A DNA stretch of 12,531 nucleotides from Holosporales bacterium (GTDB lineage: Bacteria; Pseudomonadota; Alphaproteobacteria; BNTO01), in assembly GCA_031257945.1 (NCBI GenBank), contig JAIRNU010000076.1, forward strand, positions 1-12,531, in the 5' to 3' direction. The position numbers were made by a program, and so were the translations under genes. This document shows positions 6,776-12,531 of this stretch, piece after piece (the first letter of the stretch is position 1; every line of letters begins with the position of its first letter). The notes beneath the pieces are model-generated. The model was given only the letters and a program-made list of their open reading frames with translations, ran no database searches and was not told where the DNA came from.

Positions 6776-7489
6776 ATGATTAGATTGTATATAAAGGGCC
6801 TCCCTTCGACAGATAAGTTTCAACAGCCTATTAGGTTACAGCCGGAACATGTACACTACCTAACGCGCGTAATGCGGTTACAAAGTGGCGCTCAACTGCT
6901 CGTTTTTAATGAAAATGAAGGAGAGTTTTTAGCAACATTAAAAAAAGACGGGCCTGCAGGTTTTTTGATTCTAGAAGAACAGCGGCGGCGGGTTAGTAAT
7001 GCTGGGTTTGAAATCCATCTTGCATTTAGCCCGCTAAAACCTCATCTAACTAGCCTGGTTGTAGAAAAGGCCACAGAACTAGGGGTAACGCATATCCATC
7101 CAGTTATCATGGAACGTACGCAAATCCGCCATATCAATACCGATAGGCTGCAAAAAATAGCGACAGAGGCGGCAGAGCAAAGCGAACGTCTAACTCTCCC
7201 GCTTTTCACAGCTGTTACACCTCTTTGTGATTTTTTAAGTGCGTGGCACGGGGTTTATTGGCTATCTGCGATAGAAAGAAGTAATTCCGGTATACGGCCT
7301 ATAATTGGTGATATTGCTGCCAAAATGCCACAATCTATAGGGGTAATTATCGGCCCAGAAGGCGGCTTTTCCCACACAGAAATCGCCATACTACAAGATA
7401 AAACTACGCCTGTTTCATTGGGTGAGCAGATTTTGCGATCTGAAACGGCGGCGATTTGCGCGTTATCGTGGGTTATACTTAGCAAGTGA
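6776..7489 (+). CDS. rsmE: 16S rRNA (uracil1498-N3)-methyltransferase RsmE
   Basis: SPOUT-class methyltransferase that uses S-adenosylmethionine to methylate N3 of U1498 in 16S rRNA. The 237 residues have the expected order: an N-terminal PUA-like part with HYLTRVMRLQSG, the LTSLVVEKATELGVTHI segment with the following EAAEQSERL, and the knotted C-terminal half. The latter carries IIGPEGGFS (about 192-200) and VSLGEQILRSETAA (near 215-228), which form the cofactor-binding knot. A second ATG lies four bases upstream in another frame; ATG 6776 starts the conserved protein. No strong Shine-Dalgarno is visible (GGTTGGGCG). It is the last gene of the symporter-rsmE unit, and I see no clear terminator behind it. 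Confidence 0.96.
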   Translation: MIRLYIKGLPSTDKFQQPIRLQPEHVHYLTRVMRLQSGAQLLVFNENEGEFLATLKKDGPAGFLILEEQRRRVSNAGFEIHLAFSPLKPHLTSLVVEKATELGVTHIHPVIMERTQIRHINTDRLQKIATEAAEQSERLTLPLFTAVTPLCDFLSAWHGVYWLSAIERSNSGIRPIIGDIAAKMPQSIGVIIGPEGGFSHTEIAILQDKTTPVSLGEQILRSETAAICALSWVILSK

Positions 7490-7538
7490 TAAATTTTGCT
7501 GGACCGCCGCCATATTCTGTCATACGCCCTAGTGGTTC

Positions 7539-7793
7539 CTATGCAGCCCTAATCGGGGTCATAACAAGCGCGTGAAGCAGTCGGCCGCCCCACCAATATG
7601 TTGGATAATAAATCCCTCCTATAACAGCCACTATAGGATCCCTCGTTATAGTGTCTATTATGCATTTTATGCTTCGATCGAATGTGTTTTCATTTCTGTG
7701 CAATGCCGCTTGATCCTGTGGTCGAAGGTAACCTTCTGTTCGGTAATAATCCACCTGTGATCGAAAGTAATCTTCTATTCGGTAGTAATCCAT
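7539..7793 (-). CDS. Doubtful 84-residue ORF with 13-residue tandem repeat
   Basis: The frame starts MDYYRIEDYFRSQ and repeats as VDYYRTEGYLRPQ, followed by a degenerate third unit, and ends in a moderately hydrophobic stretch (IVAVIGGIYYPTYWWGG). The repeat period of 39 bases keeps the frame, and five transitions separate the first two units. There is no convincing Shine-Dalgarno before ATG 7793, and I recognise no family. It could be a small real protein or a repeat tract that happens to stay open. Its start lies two bases outside the large inverted repeat. Confidence 0.25.
   Translation of the reverse strand: MDYYRIEDYFRSQVDYYRTEGYLRPQDQAALHRNENTFDRSIKCIIDTITRDPIVAVIGGIYYPTYWWGGRLLHALVMTPIRAA
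7675..7792. repeat. 39-bp tandem repeat, two clear units and one degenerate
   Basis: 7715-7753 and 7754-7792 agree at 34 of 39 positions, all differences being transitions. A third, decayed unit with the same GATCGAA opening is recognisable from about 7675. Confidence 0.8.
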
Positions 7794-7795
7794 AA

Positions 7796-7997
7796 GTTAC
7801 TACTCACCTATCTTGCAAGCATGCGAAAGCCTTTGTTCCCTTGGGGATACAGCATGCTCATTTTTTGAGCGACGTGCAAAAGTAGGTACTGTGACGCGCA
7901 AATATATGCATTTGGGATGTTGCTCAATTGTTGAGCATTACGTCTCTGCCAAGGGAACGAAGGCGTTCGCGTACTTGCAAGATAGGTGAGTAGTAAC
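7796..7997. repeat. Large inverted repeat (49-bp arms), MITE-like element
   Basis: Arms 7796-7844 and 7949-7997 are reverse complements at 45 of 49 positions. Two of the four differences would be G-U pairs in RNA. The ends read GTTACTACTCACC and its complement. The 104-base interior adds ATGCTCA/TGAGCAT pairing, a GCTCA-T5-TGAGC hairpin (7856-7870) and the palindrome TGCTCAATTGTTGAGCA (7921-7937). No flanking target duplication is evident. It resembles a miniature non-autonomous transposable element or a large structured RNA; it is not a typical terminator. Confidence 0.8.
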
Positions 7998-8192
7998 CGA
8001 AAAATTGGCAATTTTAAACAGCGCTACAGAATTAGGCGTAGCTGTTAGTCAACAATATCAAGGCTTGGGGAGGTCCAGCGAATAGCTGAGTAGTTCTCGT
8101 TTCTATTCTGGCATTGCTCCCAGTTCAGAATTATGCCCTGGCTATGGCTGAGTAGTAACAAAAAAAATATTTTTTAGGTACCAAAATTGCGC

Positions 8193-8221
8193 TTGTGAGC
8201 ATCTGGGGGCTCTAGTACTAT
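8193..8221 (+). promoter_or_regulatory. Candidate promoter for alaS
   Basis: TTGTGA (8193-8198), 17 bases, TACTAT (8216-8221). Each box matches consensus at four of six positions. It overlaps the first in-frame ATG (8220), and so agrees with translation starting at ATG 8253 instead. Confidence 0.35.
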
Positions 8222-8252
8222 GAGCCTAAGAGGTTCTTTTCTTCATCTAACC

Positions 8253-10895
8253 ATGCAATCAACTACTTCATTAAATAGCATTCGAAGCGTTTTTCTCAAC
8301 TATTTCGAAAAAAACAACCATACCGTTGCCCCGTCTAGCCCGTTAGTCCCGCACAATGATCCTACCCTTTTGTTTACAAATGCTGGCATGGTGCAGTTTA
8401 AAAATTATTTTACGGGCAAAGAAAGCGCACCATTCAAAAGAGCAGCTACTGCCCAAAAATGCGTACGCGCCGGGGGGAAACATAATGACCTGGAAAATGT
8501 AGGATATACCGCCAGGCACCATACATTTTTCGAGATGCTTGGTAATTTTTCTTTTGGCGACTATTTTAAGGAAGAGGCGATATACCATGCATGGCAAGTT
8601 GTAACCAAAGAATACGGGATTAACCCCGATAGACTATATATAACAGTATTTTCCGAAGACCTCGAGGCCAGGGAACTTTGGGGCAAAATTGCTGGGTTGC
8701 CGTCGCATAGGATTATCGGCATTTCAACGAGTGATAATTTTTGGTCTATGGGGGATACTGGGCCGTGCGGACCGTGCTCTGAAATTTTTTATGATCATGG
8801 GGAGCATATTTTTGGCGGTCCACCAGGATCAAAGGATCAAGACGGTGATAGGTTCGTCGAAATTTGGAATTTGGTGTTTATGCAGTATGAGCAGTTTATC
8901 GATGGCCATAGGGAGCCCCTGCCAAAGCCGTGTATTGATACAGGAATTGGTTTAGAGAGGATTGCTGCGGTTCTGCAAGGGAAGGAAAACAATTTTGATA
9001 CGGATTTATTTAGCGAAATACGTAATGAAATACGCCGCCTGGGGGCTGACCCGTCTGGCCCAACGCAATCGTATCAAGTTATTGCAGATCATATTCGTGC
9101 GATCTGTTTCCTGATTGCTGACGGCGTTTTGCCGCTGAATGAAGGCCGCGGATACGTGTTACGCAGAATAATGCGCCGGGCCATTAGGCATGCTCGGACC
9201 TTATGCATGAAAACACCAGCGTTAACCGGGCTTGTCTGTAAGGTTGTGGACCTTATGGGCGATCAATACGATGAACTCCGTGCCAATAAAAAAGCTATTG
9301 AAGCTGCAATCTCCGATGAAGAGCAGCGCTTTGGGGAAACATTGGATTTTGGACTGAAGTTGGTTGAAGAGTCTGTAGATGGCCTCTCCGGAACCGTCCT
9401 TCCAGGAAGAATTGCCTTCAAATTGTACGATACGTACGGGTTTCCTGTCGATTTGACTGCAGATATTTTGCGTGCTAAAGGGCTAACTATCGATATGTCG
9501 GAGTTCGATGAAGCTATGCAAGAACAAAAAGAGCGCTCTAAAAAGGCCGGGACACTTGGCATAAAAAGCTCTACAACGGCTGATTGGGGAAAAGAGCTGG
9601 CGAATATCCCGCCAACGCTAAAATGCTGTTACTGTAAGGATTGTGGAGATGGGGATGACCACAGCGAAATACTTTTTATCCAGCATATAGATCAGGACCG
9701 ATACGCTATTATCCTTAATAAGACTTCCTTTTACCCGGAAGCTGGAGGGCAAGTCGGAGATATAGGGGTAATAAAAACGGTAGGTTCTAGAGGTTCTAGC
9801 GGTGAGTCCGGTTATTTTGAAGGCAAGGTTGTAAATACGTCCGCTATTAGCAATGGCGGGAAAGAGTGGATTTGCCACGAGTGCTCGGTATTGCACGGTT
9901 CCCCGCGGGTAGGCGATGTTGTCGATGCTAAAATCGATAAAGACCGGCGGCGGCGCATTTGCGCACATCATTCTGCGACGCATTTGCTACATGCTGGGTT
10001 GCGGGCGATCCTTAATGATAGCGTACGGCAAAAGGGCTCATTGGTGGATGCTGATCGACTGCGGTTCGACTTTTCGTATAACATGTCCGCAGTATCGCCG
10101 GAGGATCTGGAAAAGGTAGAACTATGGGTAAATCGTGTTATTCTTCGAGGACTCCCCTGCCGCGTTGTAGAGTGCTCTATGGAAGGGGCCAAACAGCTTG
10201 GGGCGCTAGCCTTTTTTGAGGAGAAATATGGAGGCGTTGTGCGCGTTGTACAACTTGGGAATACCGAGGGAGAGCAATTCATTTCCCAAGAACTATGCTG
10301 CGGAACGCATGTTTCTAATACGGGGGAAATCGGGCTTTTAAAGATTTTGTCTGAAAATGGGGTGTCCTCTGGGGTACGCAGGATTGAGGCTGTTTGCGGA
10401 TTAGCCTTAGCGGACTATATCAAAAATGAGCAAAACCAGCATGCCGCAGCTATGCAGGCGTTGCTTGGCGAAAATAAACAACTGCATAAGCAAATAGCGC
10501 AACTGAAGACCTCGCAGGCGTATAGAAATGCGGAGCAGATTCGTGAAGTGTGCAACGGGATTAATATTATTTTTTGCAAAGTTCGTGACGTTTCGGCGGC
10601 AGCAGCGCGCGAAATCGCAGAGGATTTGTACAAAAAAGAGCGTGATAGCGTTGTGGTGGTTATTGGAGTAGATAAGGAGGCTGTTACTGTTGTTGCTTGT
10701 GTTCATGACCAGCATGTCGAAAAAGTTCCCGCAAAGAAGATAATCCAATTGGCATGTGCGTGTATTAACGGAAAAGGTGGTGGAACGGTTAATATCGCTC
10801 AGTGCAGTAGCCAAGATATCCCCGGAGCGGAGCTGTCTGTTGCCGCTAATGCGCTGGTAACGTGGATTAGGGCCTTTATTAAAACGGTGGAGTAG
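8253..10895 (+). CDS. alaS: Alanyl-tRNA synthetase
   Basis: Class II synthetase that charges tRNA-Ala and edits mischarged Ser and Gly. From ATG 8253 it has 880 residues, normal for the family (E. coli 876). The start was chosen because MQSTTSLNSIRSVFLNYF aligns with the usual beginning; the frame extends to ATG 8220. The catalytic core shows PLVPHNDPTLLFTNAGMVQF, AGGKHNDLENVG, GPCGPCSEIFYD and the GIGLERIAAVLQG motif. The editing domain has His573-x3-His577 (AHHSATH) and Cys682-His686 (CCGTH, where CGGTH is common). The C-terminal domain has the GKGGG segment. Oddity: a Cys-rich CCYCKDCGDGDD stretch lies near residues 458-469, before the editing domain. A 44-residue ORF follows after three bases. 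Confidence 0.97.
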   Translation: MQSTTSLNSIRSVFLNYFEKNNHTVAPSSPLVPHNDPTLLFTNAGMVQFKNYFTGKESAPFKRAATAQKCVRAGGKHNDLENVGYTARHHTFFEMLGNFSFGDYFKEEAIYHAWQVVTKEYGINPDRLYITVFSEDLEARELWGKIAGLPSHRIIGISTSDNFWSMGDTGPCGPCSEIFYDHGEHIFGGPPGSKDQDGDRFVEIWNLVFMQYEQFIDGHREPLPKPCIDTGIGLERIAAVLQGKENNFDTDLFSEIRNEIRRLGADPSGPTQSYQVIADHIRAICFLIADGVLPLNEGRGYVLRRIMRRAIRHARTLCMKTPALTGLVCKVVDLMGDQYDELRANKKAIEAAISDEEQRFGETLDFGLKLVEESVDGLSGTVLPGRIAFKLYDTYGFPVDLTADILRAKGLTIDMSEFDEAMQEQKERSKKAGTLGIKSSTTADWGKELANIPPTLKCCYCKDCGDGDDHSEILFIQHIDQDRYAIILNKTSFYPEAGGQVGDIGVIKTVGSRGSSGESGYFEGKVVNTSAISNGGKEWICHECSVLHGSPRVGDVVDAKIDKDRRRRICAHHSATHLLHAGLRAILNDSVRQKGSLVDADRLRFDFSYNMSAVSPEDLEKVELWVNRVILRGLPCRVVECSMEGAKQLGALAFFEEKYGGVVRVVQLGNTEGEQFISQELCCGTHVSNTGEIGLLKILSENGVSSGVRRIEAVCGLALADYIKNEQNQHAAAMQALLGENKQLHKQIAQLKTSQAYRNAEQIREVCNGINIIFCKVRDVSAAAAREIAEDLYKKERDSVVVVIGVDKEAVTVVACVHDQHVEKVPAKKIIQLACACINGKGGGTVNIAQCSSQDIPGAELSVAANALVTWIRAFIKTVE

Positions 10896-10898
10896 CAA

Positions 10899-11033
10899 AT
10901 GCTTTATAAAATTATTTGGACGGGATTGGTTCTTTTTGTCGTGGTAGGAGTAATTTTCCTTGGAACAAAAGGGATCACTGTAACAAAACGCTCTGTGCAG
11001 ATGGAAGTTTCTGCACAGCGTTTTTTTGATTGA
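10899..11033 (+). CDS. 44-residue single-pass membrane protein downstream of alaS
   Basis: The ORF starts three bases after the alaS stop. GGAG (10889-10892) overlaps the end of alaS and lies six bases before ATG, so coupled translation is likely. Residues 4-22 (KIIWTGLVLFVVVGVIFLG) form one transmembrane or signal-anchor segment after a short basic start. The remainder, TKGITVTKRSVQMEVSAQRFFD, is short and polar. The last 16 codons encode both arms of the terminator at 10985-11027, so termination would occur within the coding sequence. I recognise no family with confidence, though the VxxEVxxxRF ending vaguely recalls small single-pass proteins of other alphaproteobacteria. It may be real, or only an alaS 3' leader that happens to read open. 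Confidence 0.5.
   Translation: MLYKIIWTGLVLFVVVGVIFLGTKGITVTKRSVQMEVSAQRFFD
10985..11027 (+). terminator. Strong rho-independent terminator after alaS
   Basis: CTGTGCAG (10993-11000) and CTGCACAG (11011-11018) pair perfectly around a ten-base loop. The helix continues as AAAACG with CGTTTT after a two-base bulge, and seven T follow directly. The A run on the 5' side means it could also work for minus-strand transcripts from the gene ending at 11100. Confidence 0.85.
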
Positions 11034-11099
11034 TATTGGGCGGCTAGGATGACGATGACGAAACAGCTGCGGAACCTTATGTTAGCTGTGTTTTGAGTA

Positions 11100-11774
11100 C
11101 TACCGGTCGTCGTAGAATAGTTGGCCCCAGACGCCTAACTGCGGAAGCGACCATGTATCATGACCGCTCTGCGTAACGGTTAATCGCATTTGCATTGGGA
11201 AAGTGCCGCCTTCAAACATAATATGGCAGCTTATTGCTTGTGGAAAAAATTTCCCTTTCCTAGTAAAAAGAAACCGTAGTTGCCCCGCGATGTGATCAGC
11301 TCGTTCACCAAAATCAGATGAATTCCCCTGAAAAGTGAGGTTTGTAAGTGGAAGGCCGTAGAACGCCGAGCAGAGGATTATCGCAACAGATGATGGGATC
11401 GTCAATTTTCTTAAATTGCGGCAACGCTTAAATGCCGCCGCTGCGATGCTACCGATTACTGTCACTCCGTTTTGAATTACTATTTCTGTTGCTGATTCTG
11501 GTATGCTTTCGAGTGGCAGCTCAGCCCAACGTCCATTAGCGTATACACGAGCCTCGTACGGCGGTGGTGGTGTTGGGAAAGGGGCATGGATTAGAAGCCC
11601 TTGTTGTTGTTTGGCGATCTCCAATGCCAACGGGTCTTGCCAGAGGTTTTCAGCCGATTTACTGCGTGGCTTATGTACGGGAAGAGGTAACTTACTAGAG
11701 AATATATGCGTAATTCCTACGCTATCCACCAAAATACATGCCAAAAACCAGCCTAACAGCTTTTTCGATAACAT
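11100..11774 (-). CDS. Secreted short leucine-rich-repeat (BspA/LRR_5-like) protein
   Basis: From ATG 11774, with GGGAAG about four bases upstream, the protein has 224 residues; an in-frame GTG at 11792 would add six. The N-terminus, MLSKKLLGWFLACILVDSVG, is a signal peptide or membrane anchor. A Pro-rich stretch follows (PFPTPPPPYE), then about two leucine-rich repeats of the BspA/LRR_5 type: EIVIQNGVTVIGSIAAAAFKRCRNLRKLTI and IPSSVAIILCSAFYGLPLTNLTF. The C-terminal 80 residues are not LRR and contain hydrophobic alternation (ISCHIMFEG, MQMRLTVTQSG). Such repeats mediate protein contacts, often with host or surface partners, but the small number here makes the role uncertain. It stands alone, convergent with alaS, and may share the terminator at 10985-11027. 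Confidence 0.75.
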   Translation of the reverse strand: MLSKKLLGWFLACILVDSVGITHIFSSKLPLPVHKPRSKSAENLWQDPLALEIAKQQQGLLIHAPFPTPPPPYEARVYANGRWAELPLESIPESATEIVIQNGVTVIGSIAAAAFKRCRNLRKLTIPSSVAIILCSAFYGLPLTNLTFQGNSSDFGERADHIAGQLRFLFTRKGKFFPQAISCHIMFEGGTFPMQMRLTVTQSGHDTWSLPQLGVWGQLFYDDR

Positions 11775-11804
11775 ACTTACTTCCCATACCACTCACCCCG
11801 CGTG

Positions 11805-11833
11805 TAAATAGTAAAAAATGATACAAAAAGCAA
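11805..11833 (-). promoter_or_regulatory. Weak candidate promoter for the leucine-rich-repeat gene
   Basis: On the minus strand, TTGCTT (11833-11828) is followed after 17 bases by TATTTA (11810-11805). An alternative -10, TACTAT, lies closer. Support is modest. Confidence 0.3.
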
Positions 11834-12062
11834 GCATATTTTTTATACGCCCTTGGCGTTCAACAGCCAGTTGTACTCGGGGCTGCGCATATCCTCGGTT
11901 GGTGGTTGAGTGTATTTAGTACGTGCGCAACATCCTGATTTTGTGCTCGACAAAAGCGGTGTTTTTTGCGATAAATGTATCGTGCTTCGGGGGCCGCGTA
12001 TGGAGTGTTGAGCAGGTGTTTGGCATTTTAGGATTAGTGTGCGGTCTTTCGGATAAACATTG

Positions 12063-12135
<73 letters not shown>

Positions 12136-12170
12136 CTATCTTTTCTCCAACTATTCAGGTTAAACCCTAA

Positions 12171-12187
12171 CTCCGCCTCAAGTTAGT
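12171..12187. repeat. Insertion-sequence terminal motif copy
   Basis: The plus strand has CTCCGCCTCAAGTTAG here. Its complement aligns with 172-190 at the left edge, sharing GGCGGAGTTAG. Together with 12169-12170 it also forms a CTAACT/AGTTAG inverted repeat. Probably part of an element end. Confidence 0.5.
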
Positions 12188-12327
12188 ATGCCTATACCTA
12201 CCTTTTTGAAGATTTTCTTTGTTTTCGCCGGGATTTCCGACATTCGCCACTCTCCTCGGATCTTTGTTTGATAATTAGATTTGCTGAATTCGATCATCTG
12301 TAATTCGCGGCCTGTTTTCCCACCCCC
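12178..12327 (-). pseudogene. Degenerate transposase tail related to the one at the left window edge
   Basis: Fifty codons end at TGA (12180-12178) and are followed by GGCGGAGTTAG, as at the left edge. From a shared Trp to the stop, both tails have 23 residues with nine identities (Trp, SE, Lys, FKK, Ile, Leu). The frame has no start of its own and lies directly downstream, in the same frame, of another transposase-like tail ending at TAA 12330-12328. It is best read as an eroded insertion-sequence 3' end. Confidence 0.55.
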
Positions 12328-12531
12328 TTATTTCGTCTGTAAACGTTTCTCCACATCTTGACGCTGCAGTGTCTTAGGAACATCCAATTTCAGCACCTTT
12401 AGGACATCATTCATTTTCTTTGTTGGTTCGCCAAGAATAAGCGTATCGTCGAACACTTTACATTTCATGTTGCGCATTGTATTAAAAGCTGCAATCGCAC
12501 TGTTTTTCTTCTTATGCAGCTCCTGATTAAT
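12328..12531 (-). CDS. C-terminal fragment of an insertion-sequence transposase (cut by window edge)
   Basis: Sixty-seven residues enter from the right edge and end at TAA 12330-12328. Segments such as MKCKVFDDTLILGEPTKK and DVLKVLKLDVPKTLQ resemble the C-terminus of IS1634/IS4-like DDE transposases, where a strand pair is followed by a short helix and a LxxPKTL-type ending. This is pattern recognition, not a search result. The same frame continues past the stop into a second, different tail. Either a stop interrupted one gene, or one element lies against the remains of another. Confidence 0.5.
   Translation of the reverse strand: MNQELHKKKNSAIAAFNTMRNMKCKVFDDTLILGEPTKKMNDVLKVLKLDVPKTLQRQDVEKRLQTK

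Larger units (their letters stand above)
7490..8252. other. Gene-poor repeat-rich spacer between rsmE and alaS
   Basis: About 760 bases with no recognisable conserved gene. It holds a 39-bp tandem repeat within a doubtful minus-strand ORF (7539-7793), a 202-bp inverted-repeat element (7796-7997), three copies of TGAGTAGT, a small palindrome AAAATTGGCAATTTT near 8003 and an A/T-rich hairpin near 8160-8176. A candidate alaS promoter lies at its end. It looks like accumulated non-coding or mobile-element debris. Confidence 0.7.

Noticed and set aside
7796..7997. Inverted repeat considered as a CRISPR or a terminator
   Set aside because: Only two arms in opposite orientation, no regular direct repeats with spacers, and no T run; arms are far too long for a terminator.
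10407..10898. Long open frame on the minus strand inside the 3' part of alaS
   Set aside because: It is antisense to a fully conserved alaS coding region, has no recognisable domain and no ribosome site; a shadow frame.
11049..11096. Fifteen-codon ORF (MTMTKQLRNLMLAVF) with AGG before its ATG
   Set aside because: Looks like a signal-peptide start but stops at once. It could be a truncated gene remnant, yet it is too short to support.

Overview
The window reads as a piece of an alphaproteobacterial chromosome. The L13/S9 ribosomal proteins carry alphaproteobacterial features (an N-terminally extended S9 and the 4-bp rplM/rpsI overlap), and the CysRS, AlaRS and RsmE sequences are ordinary bacterial ones. 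Insertion-sequence remnants, secreted repeat proteins, a short leucine-rich-repeat protein and moderate-to-low GC would suit a host-associated lineage such as Holosporales or Rickettsiales-like endosymbionts. That placement is inference; no search was run.

Layout from left to right. The first 180 bases are the tail of an insertion-sequence transposase (+). cysS follows on the minus strand, then a 676-residue secreted protein (minus) built of four tandem ~140-residue helical repeats. Its 3' end carries a run of ten G residues and then an out-of-phase coding tail rich in Gly, Gln and Tyr. A compact divergent promoter region separates it from the plus-strand rplM-rpsI pair. A sodium:alanine/glycine symporter and rsmE follow as a likely operon. 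About 760 bases without a conserved gene then hold a tandem repeat, a large inverted repeat and several shorter repeats. alaS comes next (+), with a 44-residue membrane protein immediately behind it whose last codons contain a strong terminator. A secreted leucine-rich-repeat protein (minus), tRNA-Lys(CTT) and minus-strand remnants of two related transposase tails close the window.

Most named genes serve translation: two tRNA synthetases, two ribosomal proteins, one rRNA methyltransferase and one tRNA. They act together only in that broad sense and form several transcription units. The accessory material lies between these housekeeping genes.

The most interesting locus is 1985-4196. The G10 tract sits exactly where the secreted repeat protein ends. 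Removing one G (or adding two) joins it in frame to a GGYQPQRM-type repeat tail, and adding one G opens a third, longer C-terminus. This looks like a phase-variable or slippage-controlled surface protein, but a homopolymer sequencing error must be excluded first. Also notable are the related transposase tails facing inward from both window ends, a hairpin between a very strong Shine-Dalgarno and the cysS start, the 202-bp inverted-repeat element before alaS, and the terminator-embedded small ORF after alaS.
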